Below, one piece after another: positions 8,119 through 14,738 of a stretch of 28,888 bases of DNA. The stretch is from Thioglobus_B sp964558405 (GTDB lineage: Bacteria; Pseudomonadota; Gammaproteobacteria; PS1; Pseudothioglobaceae). The stretch is taken from NCBI GenBank assembly GCA_964558405.1, contig CAZLDG010000017.1:1-28888 (forward strand), written 5' to 3'. The translations under genes were made by a program, and so were the position numbers. Below the pieces are notes generated by a model, which had not been told where the DNA came from, searched no databases, and saw nothing but the letters and a program-made list of their open reading frames with translations. Numbering within the stretch: the first letter of the stretch is position 1; the number at the start of each line of letters is the position of its first letter.

Positions 8119-8445
8119 TTAGTAACCACCCTTACGCTTAGTTTCAGGTAGGCCTGCAACCTTACCTGCTTGCTTAGCAGGGCCTTTAGGGAATAGTGTG
8201 TATAACTCTTTAGTTGTTAGCTTGCCATCCCAATCGCCTTTAAGGCCTTTAACCATATTACGCTCGTTAGGTTGGTTAGCGTTGTTGTTGATATATTCGT
8301 CACGCAAGAAGTTAATCAGTTTGAAGCTATCATCTGTTAATGTGATGCCTTCTTCTTGGGCGATTTCGTGTGCAATGTCCTCATTCCACTCATTAAGGTC
8401 CACTAAGTAACCGTGACCATCTCTTTCTAAATCAGCTAATGCCAT
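8119..8445 (-). CDS. DsrC/TusE-family protein lacking both redox cysteines
   Basis: This is a 108-residue cytoplasmic protein of the DsrC/TusE family. The fold is well preserved: DGHGYLVDLNEWNEDIAHEIAQ near the N-terminus, then RNMVKGLKGDWDGKLTTKELYTLFPKGPAKQAGKVAGLP. True DsrC carries sulfur on two C-terminal cysteines, in a KQACK-like context and in a final GCV. Here those positions are glycine (KQAGK, and a terminal GGY), the tail holds extra charged residues (ETKRK), and the protein has no cysteine at all. It therefore cannot carry a persulfide or trisulfide. Cysteine-free homologues (called RspA in the DsrC literature) are thought to be regulatory. A strong ribosome site (GGAGG, 6 bases upstream) suggests high expression. 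It is transcribed alone, divergent from lepB. Confidence 0.9.
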   Translation of the reverse strand: MALADLERDGHGYLVDLNEWNEDIAHEIAQEEGITLTDDSFKLINFLRDEYINNNANQPNERNMVKGLKGDWDGKLTTKELYTLFPKGPAKQAGKVAGLPETKRKGGY

Positions 8446-8480
8446 TGTTTTTCCTCCAATGTGAAAGATAGTAAAAAGAA

Positions 8481-8496
8481 CTTATTATATAATAAG
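8481..8496. promoter_or_regulatory. Palindrome with back-to-back -10 elements
   Basis: CTTATTATATAATAAG is a perfect 16-base palindrome in the 88-base gap between the divergent dsrC-like gene and lepB. It contains TATAAT on both strands (plus 8488-8493; minus 8484-8489), so it could serve as the -10 box for both genes. I see no good -35 for either direction. Confidence 0.4.
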
Positions 8497-8533
8497 GCTC
8501 ATTTATTTTTCCTTTTTTTTGTAAGGGTATTCC

Positions 8534-9415
8534 ATGACCATTGATAATGCAGCCCCTTTTTTTGCTTGGGATGTTTCAACTTTCTTAGCGCTATTTTTAG
8601 TCAGCGCCTTGATCATTGTGACCCTGGATAGTTTGTTTTTCGCCAAGGGTCGAACTAGCATTAAAGCGCAGCCAAAAACCGGCTTACTCAAGTGGATTTA
8701 TTTCTTACTATTCTTGCGCTTTAACAAAGGTGAGCGTTACTTGGATCGACCTAAGATTGTGCAATGGTCGGCAGAATTCTTCCCGGTATTGCTATTGGTG
8801 TTTTTACTCAGAGGTTTTGCCATAGAGCCGTTTCGCATTCCTTCAAACTCGATGATGCCCACCTTGTTAACAGGTGATTTTATCTTGGTGAATAAGTTTG
8901 ATTACGGTCTTAGAATGCCAGTCACCAATACTGAGATTTTGGCCAACAATGAGATTAAGCGCGGTGACGTGGTGGTATTTAGATATCCAAATTATGAGCG
9001 CAACGACCAGTACCAGGGTGCTGATTTTATCAAGCGTGTGATTGGTGTGCCTGGTGATGAGATTCTTTATCATAACGATCGTCTAAGGGTTAATGGCAAC
9101 AAAGTGCATTATCAAGATTTTAAGGATTATCAAGGTGTGGAATCAGGCGCAGGTATGACTGGATTCAAGCACAAGCGCGAGTTATTAGCCGGCAATCCAC
9201 ACGACGTGTTACTAGATCCAAATACGGCTTCTCGTGGCGTTAAAGCTCAAGTCCCGGCCGGACATTACTTAGTGATGGGTGATAATCGATCGCGTAGTAG
9301 TGATTCGCGCTTTTGGGGTTTTGTGCCTAGAGAATACATCATCGGTAAGGCGTTTGGTATCTGGATGCACTATGACGATTCACTCAAGCTAGAGCGCGTT
9401 GGTGGTTTCGACTAA
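8534..9415 (+). CDS. lepB: Signal peptidase I
   Basis: LepB cleaves signal peptides from exported proteins at the outer face of the inner membrane. Two N-terminal membrane segments are visible (about 14-36 and 82-96), then the catalytic domain. The Ser/Lys dyad is clear: Ser106 in IPSNSMMPTLL and Lys167 in DFIKRVIGVPGDE. The later GDNRSRSSDSRFWGFVP box is also family-typical. At 293 residues it is normal for a gammaproteobacterium. In E. coli lepB lies directly before rnc; here rnc is about 13 kb away, so the lepA-lepB-rnc order has been broken up. The start has GTAAGGG about 8 bases upstream. It runs convergently into parB with only 3 bases between stops and no visible terminator. Confidence 0.96.
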   Translation: MTIDNAAPFFAWDVSTFLALFLVSALIIVTLDSLFFAKGRTSIKAQPKTGLLKWIYFLLFLRFNKGERYLDRPKIVQWSAEFFPVLLLVFLLRGFAIEPFRIPSNSMMPTLLTGDFILVNKFDYGLRMPVTNTEILANNEIKRGDVVVFRYPNYERNDQYQGADFIKRVIGVPGDEILYHNDRLRVNGNKVHYQDFKDYQGVESGAGMTGFKHKRELLAGNPHDVLLDPNTASRGVKAQVPAGHYLVMGDNRSRSSDSRFWGFVPREYIIGKAFGIWMHYDDSLKLERVGGFD

Positions 9416-9418
9416 AGA

Positions 9419-10261
9419 CTAATTAATGTGTTTGAGAATGTTCTCTAATTCGTCTTTTGACTGATAGTGAATCACGATTCTACCCTTATCATCACTCACA
9501 GGTTTAATCTCAGTTTTTGAAGACAAGGTCTGCGTTAAAGACTGCATCAGCTTATCTAGCTTCGGATCAACACTCACAACCTTTTTAGGTTTTGGATTCA
9601 GTAGGCGTTTAACCAACTCTTCGGTTTGACGTACTGAGAGCTTTTTGTTAATCACTTGTGAAGCGGCTTCAAATTGCATGTCTTCTTGCAAAGACAATAG
9701 GGCGCGTGCATGGCCCATTTCTAAATCGCCATTACCCAAGAGTTGCTTCACCGCATCACTAAGTTGTAATAGGCGAATTAAATTAGACACACTAGAGCGT
9801 GAGCGACCCACCACGTGAGAGATTTCCTCATGGGTCATACCAAAGTCCTCAATCAACTGTTGTAGGGCTTTAGCCTCTTCCAGTGGCGTGAGTGATTCAC
9901 GTTGAATATTCTCAATCAAACCAATGGCCAATGCCACTTGATCATCAATCTCACGAACAATAACCGGAACTTCGCTCAGTCCAGCAATTTGTGCAGCGCG
10001 CCAACGGCGCTCACCAGCAATAATTTCATATTTGTCGTACGCCACCTTGCGCACCACAATCGGCTGAATAATGCCTTGCGAGGCAATTGAGTTGGCTAAC
10101 TCATTTAGCGTATCCGGATCAATATCATCACGAGGTTGAAACTTACCACGCTGTAGTGCACCCACTTCCAAGGTTTGCATATTGTTGCCAGTAGCGCCCT
10201 CGTCGCTGGCCTGACCTAACAAAATATCTAATCCACGTCCCAGTTTTGAAATTTTTGCCAT
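9419..10261 (-). CDS. parB: Chromosome-partitioning protein ParB
   Basis: ParB/Spo0J is a CTPase DNA-binding protein that loads at parS sites near the origin and works with ParA in chromosome segregation. The N-terminus (KLGRGLDILLG) resembles the usual ParA-interacting segment. The CTP-binding core is visible as EIIAGERRWRAAQIAGLSEVP and the ENIQRESLTPLEEA stretch. A helix-turn-helix follows (MTHEEISHVVGRSRSSVSNLIRLLQL), then a C-terminal dimerisation region. At 280 residues length is typical. The start lies 1 base after the parA stop, so the two are coupled. I found no parS-like 16-mer (TGTTTCACGTGAAACA type) in the window. Confidence 0.96.
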   Translation of the reverse strand: MAKISKLGRGLDILLGQASDEGATGNNMQTLEVGALQRGKFQPRDDIDPDTLNELANSIASQGIIQPIVVRKVAYDKYEIIAGERRWRAAQIAGLSEVPVIVREIDDQVALAIGLIENIQRESLTPLEEAKALQQLIEDFGMTHEEISHVVGRSRSSVSNLIRLLQLSDAVKQLLGNGDLEMGHARALLSLQEDMQFEAASQVINKKLSVRQTEELVKRLLNPKPKKVVSVDPKLDKLMQSLTQTLSSKTEIKPVSDDKGRIVIHYQSKDELENILKHIN

Positions 10262-10262
10262 A

Positions 10263-11033
10263 TTAATTTATTGATGTTTTTCTAATCACTTCGCTGGCCA
10301 AAGACACATACGAAATGGCACCCTTAGAAGAGCGAGCATAACTGATTGCCGCTTGTCCAAAGCTAGGCGCTTCTGCTAATTTTACATTTCTCGGCACAAT
10401 GGTTTTAAAGACTTTATGGGAAAAATATTGTTGCAATTGAATAGAAACCTCATTCGAGAGATTGTTACGTGTGTCATACATGGTGCGTACCAGGCCAGTA
10501 ATCTCCAATTCTGGATTGGTAGTGGCTTTGATCTTTTCGATGGTTTGCATCAAGGCACTCAGACCTTCTAGAGCATAGTACTCACATTGCATTGGAATAA
10601 TAATGCCGTTTGAGGCAGTAAAGGCATTGACCGTGAGCATGTTTAGCGATGGTGGGCAATCGATAATGACGTAGTCGTAGTCCGTGTCGATGTGAGCAAT
10701 GGCATTTTTAAGTGTGTACTCGGAGTTGTCTTTTTTTAATAGCGCCACTTCCGCAGCAATCAGATCGGTGTTGGAGCCAATCACATCAATCTCTGAATCA
10801 TTAGCATGCAAGATAGCCTGATTGATTGAGCATTCTTCTAGCAACACCTCACAAATGGAATTGTTCAAATCATATTTGTCGATACCACAACCCATGGTGG
10901 CATTACCCTGAGGGTCAATATCAATCAGCAGTACTTGCTTTTTAATGGCTTTCAGTGCAGCAGCCAGATTCACCGCTGTGGTGGTTTTACCCACACCACC
11001 TTTTTGATTTGCAATGGAAAGAACAACCGTCAT
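10263..11033 (-). CDS. parA: Chromosome-partitioning ATPase ParA (Soj)
   Basis: ParA is a deviant-Walker ATPase of the Soj/MinD class that moves ParB-bound origins along the nucleoid. The deviant Walker A box (NQKGGVGKTTTAVNLA, residues 9-24) has both signature lysines, K11 and K16. LLIDIDPQGNAT and DYVIIDCPPSL complete the nucleotide site. Without the N-terminal DNA-binding domain of plasmid ParA, its 256 residues indicate the chromosomal type. It starts 5 bases after the ctpA stop and abuts parB, so all three probably share one transcript. Confidence 0.96.
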   Translation of the reverse strand: MTVVLSIANQKGGVGKTTTAVNLAAALKAIKKQVLLIDIDPQGNATMGCGIDKYDLNNSICEVLLEECSINQAILHANDSEIDVIGSNTDLIAAEVALLKKDNSEYTLKNAIAHIDTDYDYVIIDCPPSLNMLTVNAFTASNGIIIPMQCEYYALEGLSALMQTIEKIKATTNPELEITGLVRTMYDTRNNLSNEVSIQLQQYFSHKVFKTIVPRNVKLAEAPSFGQAAISYARSSKGAISYVSLASEVIRKTSIN

Positions 11034-11038
11034 CAGTC

Positions 11039-12376
11039 TTATTTGCCCAGCACTGTTAAAGCCTTTAATAGATTGGTGGCTTCGTGTACAAAGTAGTCCT
11101 TTTTGAGTTTCTCAATTGCTTGCTTAGCGTCCTCATCTTTCTTCTTAGCTTGTGAGGCGAGGATAGCTTCGCTACTCATCTTAGAAGGATCTTCGACCTC
11201 CAGATGACCATTAAGGTCCTTTTCTTTGGTGTCAGTGACACTGTCTTCTTTTTCGTTTTCTAGACTGATATTTTTCAGGTGAATATCAGGCTCAATGCCT
11301 TTGGCTTGAATAGAGCGCCCTGATGGCGTGTAATAACGTGCGGTGGTAATTTTGAGTCCATAGCCATCATCAAGCTCGACAATGGTTTGTACCGAGCCCT
11401 TGCCAAAGGAAGTGTTACCCATAATAATTGCGCGCTTGTGGTCTTGTAGGGCGCCAGCAACAATCTCTGAGGCCGAGGCTGAGCCTTCATTAATCAGTGC
11501 CACAATTGGCGCGCCCAGCATTACATCACCCGGTTCGGTTTTAAACTTAATGTTAGAGCTTTTGATGCGTCCCTTGGTGTAAACCACTAAACCCTTTTCG
11601 TCGATAAAGAGATTAGAGACATCAACCGCACCCTCTAATACGCCACCTGGGTTGTTGCGCAAATCCAGAATCAGTGAATCCAGGTAACGGCCATTTTGCG
11701 CCACCAAATCGTCAATCACTTCTTGCATTAGCTCAGCGGTAGGACCTTGGAAGCTTGAGACGCGGATATAGCCAATGTTTTCTTCTAGCAAATAACCTTT
11801 GACCGAGGTAATGGTAATGATCTCACGGGTAATCTCTACCACAAATGGCTTTTGATTTTCTCTAACAACGGTGAGTTTGATATCGGTACCTGGCTCACCA
11901 CGCATCAGCTCTACGCCGTCTTCTAGTGTCATGCCGCGTACTGGTTTGTCGCCAATTTTTACAATCAAATCACCCGATTGCAAGCCTGCTCTATAGGCTG
12001 GTGTGTCATCAATGGGTGAGACCACGCGAATCGACTCGTCTTTCATGTCAATTACAATACCCAGACCACCAAATTTACCCGAAGCACTTTCCAGTAAATC
12101 TTTCTGCTCTTTGGGTTTTAAATAATTTGAGTGTGGATCCAGGCCATTGACCATGCCTTTGATGGCGTGCTCGAATAATTCTTTATTTTCAACATCATCA
12201 ACATAAAGCTGTTTAATGTCGCTAAAAACTTGAGTAAAACCCTCTAAATCTTTAAAAAATGCCTCTAAACGTTGCTTTTCTTCTTCAGTTTGCGCATTAA
12301 CCGCAGAAATGGGCGTCAAAATGCTGAAAAAAACAGCCAAAAGCAGAAAGTGCTTAGAAAAGTTAAAGAAAGTCAT
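11039..12376 (-). CDS. ctpA: C-terminal processing protease, S41 family
   Basis: This periplasmic serine protease trims or degrades proteins from their C-termini. A signal peptide spans about residues 1-29 (hydrophobic LLLAVFFSIL, cleavage around AVNAQ). A PDZ domain follows at about 100-175 (GKFGGLGIVIDMKDESIRVV, YRAGLQSGDLIVKIGD). The S41 core shows LILDLRNNPGG (235-245), the nucleophile Ser299 in NEGSASASEI, and the general base Lys326 in SFGKGSVQT. After residue 375 the tail is charged and low in complexity. Its place directly before parA-parB is less usual than the common rsmG-parA-parB order. The divergent gene at 12472 shares the 95-base intergenic region. Confidence 0.95.
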   Translation of the reverse strand: MTFFNFSKHFLLLAVFFSILTPISAVNAQTEEEKQRLEAFFKDLEGFTQVFSDIKQLYVDDVENKELFEHAIKGMVNGLDPHSNYLKPKEQKDLLESASGKFGGLGIVIDMKDESIRVVSPIDDTPAYRAGLQSGDLIVKIGDKPVRGMTLEDGVELMRGEPGTDIKLTVVRENQKPFVVEITREIITITSVKGYLLEENIGYIRVSSFQGPTAELMQEVIDDLVAQNGRYLDSLILDLRNNPGGVLEGAVDVSNLFIDEKGLVVYTKGRIKSSNIKFKTEPGDVMLGAPIVALINEGSASASEIVAGALQDHKRAIIMGNTSFGKGSVQTIVELDDGYGLKITTARYYTPSGRSIQAKGIEPDIHLKNISLENEKEDSVTDTKEKDLNGHLEVEDPSKMSSEAILASQAKKKDEDAKQAIEKLKKDYFVHEATNLLKALTVLGK

Positions 12377-12471
12377 AATATAGTTATTTACTGATAAAAA
12401 GTTTAAATATAATACTGTGAAATATTGATGTTGATTTTACTTGGTTTTTGTTTTTAATTAATGGAGAAAAA

Positions 12472-13071
12472 ATGAGAAGATTTGGAGCGATTTTATTAAG
12501 TTTGTCAATGTTGTTTTCTTTAAATGCATGGGCCGAAGAACAAGCGCCAGCCGCGCAGACAGCAGCTGAAGATGGTCCGGTACAAGCCATTCAATCAGCG
12601 ATTGTTAAACTTAATCAACTCACTGCTGCCAGCACTTATTCTCCACAGATGGTTGGATTTTTGGTTGAAAACGAAGTGGCGCCACTATTTGATTTTGATC
12701 ATATTGGTAACGAAGTACTCTTAGTGGTTAACAATCGTCTCAGTGCAGACGAGGCTAAATACTTTAGCAACAAACTAAAAAACAACATCATTTCCACCTT
12801 GTTGCAAAAACTGTCTCAGGCTAATTCAACCTCATTTCAATTTATCTCAGCACGACCAATTATGGGTGGCGCAGTTGCAGTGCAATTGAGAGTGAATGGT
12901 TATTCACCGTATGCTATTTATTTAGATTTGTTATTCCACAAGAACGAAGCCCGCGGTTGGCAGATTTTTGATGTGGTGCTTAATAACGATAGCATGACCA
13001 ACTACTATCAAAAAATGGTGCTAATCAAAGCCAGAAGGTATGGCATTTACGGCATGTTGGGCAGAATTTAA
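12472..13071 (+). CDS. Secreted MlaC/Ttg2D-like protein
   Basis: This is a periplasmic protein resembling MlaC (Ttg2D, auxiliary ABC-transporter component), the phospholipid shuttle of the Mla system. I use the ATG at 12472, not the upstream one at 12448, because GGAG lies 8 bases before it and it begins directly with a clean signal peptide (MRRFGAILLSLSMLFSLNAWA, cleavage after AWA). The mature part is helical and contains APLFDFDHIGNEVL, a Q-rich FQFISARPIMGG-VQLRVNGY strand region and GWQIFDVVLNNDSMTNYYQKM, in the order seen in MlaC. The usual mlaDEFB partners are not next to it. The ArsR-type regulator starts 34 bases downstream, so the pair may be co-transcribed. Similarity is judged by eye and is moderate. 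Confidence 0.6.
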   Translation: MRRFGAILLSLSMLFSLNAWAEEQAPAAQTAAEDGPVQAIQSAIVKLNQLTAASTYSPQMVGFLVENEVAPLFDFDHIGNEVLLVVNNRLSADEAKYFSNKLKNNIISTLLQKLSQANSTSFQFISARPIMGGAVAVQLRVNGYSPYAIYLDLLFHKNEARGWQIFDVVLNNDSMTNYYQKMVLIKARRYGIYGMLGRI

Positions 13072-13105
13072 TTTATACTAAAAAAGAGAAGAAAAAAGGA
13101 TCGCT

Positions 13106-13420
13106 ATGAGTGAAGTTACACTATTAGAAAAAGAAGAAGATATTGAAAAGGCAACCAAAGCCTTAAAGGCCATGGCACATCCATTGCGTCTTAAGATTTT
13201 ATGCGCTTTGAAAAATGAAGAAATGCCAGTACTAGAGATTGTTAAACAAGTAGGCTCTTCTCAATCTAATATTTCACAACATATTGATATTCTACGTACT
13301 AAGGACATCGTCGAATCACGGCGCGATGGCAACAAGATTTTATGTAAGGTAAAAGATGCAAAGATCTTAAAGTTAGTTGCCAATATGCAAGCCGTATTCT
13401 GCTCTGCAGACGAACTATAA
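13106..13420 (+). CDS. ArsR/SmtB-family regulator, BigR/SqrR-like persulfide sensor candidate
   Basis: A 104-residue winged-helix repressor. AMAHPLRLKILCAL (residues 23-35) is the ArsR helix alpha-2/3 region, and EIVKQVGSSQSNISQHIDILR (44-64) is the DNA-reading helix-turn-helix, followed by the wing (VESRRDGNKILCKV). It has cysteines at 33, 80 and 99. Cys33 and Cys99 are 66 residues apart and fall in the first and last helices, the same spacing I recall for the redox pair of BigR (42/108) and SqrR (41/107), which sense sulfide-derived persulfides. No arsenic- or zinc-type CxC cluster is seen. The ribosome site is AAGGA. Its target is unknown; the MlaC-like gene before it is one candidate. A sulfur-sensing role fits a sulfur oxidiser but is inference. 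Confidence 0.85.
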   Translation: MSEVTLLEKEEDIEKATKALKAMAHPLRLKILCALKNEEMPVLEIVKQVGSSQSNISQHIDILRTKDIVESRRDGNKILCKVKDAKILKLVANMQAVFCSADEL

Positions 13421-13451
13421 GAATCTTTCTCTTTAACACCCTGCATCCATT

Positions 13452-13528
13452 GCGCTCGTAGCTCAGCTGGATAGAGTGTTGGCCTCCGAAGCCAAAGGTC
13501 ACCGGTTCGACTCCGGTCGAGCGCACCA
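13452..13528 (+). tRNA. tRNA-Arg (anticodon CCG)
   Basis: A full cloverleaf: acceptor GCGCTCG pairs with CGAGCGC, a D-arm begins GCTC, the anticodon stem TTGGC/GCCAA holds loop CTCCGAA (anticodon CCG, reading CGG), and the T-arm is ACCGG-TTCGACT-CCGGT. The 3' CCA is encoded (13526-13528). Confidence 0.97.
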
Positions 13529-13548
13529 CTACCAATCGTTACATCTGT

Positions 13549-13564
13549 AACCGTTTTAACGGTT
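13549..13564. repeat. Inverted repeat downstream of tRNA-Arg
   Basis: AACCGTTTTAACGGTT has 7-base arms around two bases. It lies 21 bases after the tRNA. No T-run follows, so it is not a standard terminator; it could be a processing hairpin or an operator. Confidence 0.35.
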
Positions 13565-13605
13565 CTTGACCAATGTAAAAAAACACACAAGAGGGTGTAT
13601 TTAGA

Positions 13606-13635
13606 GGGGAGAGTAGGATACCCCCCCTTTTTTTT
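13606..13635 (+). terminator. Possible terminator
   Basis: GGGG, an 11-base loop, then CCCCCCC and eight Ts (13628-13635). The stem is short but GC-only and the T-run is strong. It would end the tRNA transcript, and the T-run overlaps the stop of the convergent ferritin-like gene. Confidence 0.5.
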
Positions 13636-13894
13636 AGTGATGACCTAAAGATTTATCGGTAAATAGATAATTTCTTAACTCTTTGTCAAAGGATTTATCC
13701 TGTCTTCTTATCCACTCAATCAGCATAGCCGCGTGTTCTTTTTCCTCATCTCTATTGTGAGCTAATAATTCCTTTAACTCTTCATTTTGGCAAGTGTCTA
13801 TCCTTTGTTGATACAAATCAACAGCTTCCATTTCTTCTCTTAGCGAGTTGATGGCAGCACTCATATCAATTGTATTTTGGGTTAGATTGGGCAT
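13634..13894 (-). CDS. Encapsulated-ferritin-like protein (EncFtn family), no targeting tail
   Basis: An 86-residue two-helix ferritin-like protein. It matches the EncFtn family closely: EEMEAVDLYQQR (20-31), then ELLAHNRDEEKEHAAMLIEW (42-61) and a final LRNYLFTD. The ferroxidase ligands of the Rhodospirillum EncFtn (E32, E62, H65) correspond here to E21, E51 and H54. EncFtn forms annular decamers that oxidise iron(II) and is normally loaded into an encapsulin shell through a C-terminal extension. Here the protein stops at TDKSLGHH, so that extension is essentially missing, and no shell gene is visible in the window. The ribosome site (AAGGAAG) is strong. It starts 13 bases after the peroxiredoxin-glutaredoxin gene, so the two are probably one operon. 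Confidence 0.87.
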   Translation of the reverse strand: MPNLTQNTIDMSAAINSLREEMEAVDLYQQRIDTCQNEELKELLAHNRDEEKEHAAMLIEWIRRQDKSFDKELRNYLFTDKSLGHH

Positions 13895-13907
13895 ATTGAC
13901 TTCCTTG

Positions 13908-14636
13908 TTATTTTAAATATTTTTCTAATTCATCAGCACCGCCAATATAGTTTCCGCCAATGAAGATTTGTGGTGTTGTGCTTTGTCCGCTTACCGCTCT
14001 TAGTGATCTGGAGGTAATGCTTTTTCCTAATTCCACTTGTTCAACGTATATGTCTTTTTTCTCAAGCAAATCAAGCGCTCTCTCACAATGCGGACAACCT
14101 TTTCTGCTAAACATGGTGGCAGTTTCCGGGATTTTGGCATCTTGGTTAATGTATTCTAACATGGTGTCTGCATCGGAAACTTCGAACGGATCACCTTCTA
14201 CTTCTGACTCGATAAACATCTTTTCAATTACTCCATCTTTAACCAGCATAGAGTAGCGCCAAGAGCGATCGCCAAATCCTAGGTCATTCTTGCTAACCAG
14301 CATGCCCATGGCTTCAGTAAATTCACCATTGCCATCTGGAATCATTAATACATTTTCAGCTTCTTGGTCTTTACTCCATTCGTTCATAACAAAGGTGTCA
14401 TTCACAGAAACACAGACAATCTCATCTACACCATTTGCTTTTAGAACCGGTGCAAGCTCGTTATAACGAGGCAGGTGTGAAGATGAGCAAGTTGGTGTGT
14501 AGGCTCCGGGCAGGGCAAATACCACTATTGTTTTATTGTTGAAAATCTCATCAGTTGATAAATCAGCCCATTGATGATTTTGTTGAATTCTAAAATTAAT
14601 TGATGGAATTTTGTTTCCGGTGTTGTTTTTTAGCAT
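13908..14636 (-). CDS. Peroxiredoxin-glutaredoxin fusion protein
   Basis: A hybrid Prx5/glutaredoxin peroxidase of the type known from Haemophilus influenzae, which reduces peroxides using glutathione through its own glutaredoxin domain. Residues 1-165 are the Prx5 domain, with the peroxidatic Cys50 in LPGAYTPTCSSSHLP. Residues 172-242 are the glutaredoxin domain with the CPHC motif at 181-184 and TTPQIFIGGNYIGG, the cis-proline and glutathione-binding part. Length 242 is typical of the fusion. The ribosome site is AAGGAAG. It precedes the ferritin-like gene by 13 bases and is divergent from an OxyR-like regulator, which suggests peroxide-induced expression. Confidence 0.96.
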   Translation of the reverse strand: MLKNNTGNKIPSINFRIQQNHQWADLSTDEIFNNKTIVVFALPGAYTPTCSSSHLPRYNELAPVLKANGVDEIVCVSVNDTFVMNEWSKDQEAENVLMIPDGNGEFTEAMGMLVSKNDLGFGDRSWRYSMLVKDGVIEKMFIESEVEGDPFEVSDADTMLEYINQDAKIPETATMFSRKGCPHCERALDLLEKKDIYVEQVELGKSITSRSLRAVSGQSTTPQIFIGGNYIGGADELEKYLK

Positions 14637-14738
14637 TGCCCACTTCCTTTTTATTGATTATGGTTGTCATTGTATTCTTAGTTTATAATTAAGTAAAACG
14701 AATAATATCTATTAAATTAATCTAAAAAAACGATTATT

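Noticed and set aside
12448..12471. Earlier ATG for the MlaC-like gene
   Set aside because: The ATG at 12472 has GGAG at proper spacing and starts directly at the signal peptide.
13261..13590. Two minus-strand ORFs across the tRNA-Arg gene
   Set aside because: They are antisense to the tRNA and the ArsR gene; the peptide across the tRNA (RSTGVEPVTFGFGGQ type) is a familiar artefact of antisense tRNA-Arg translation.
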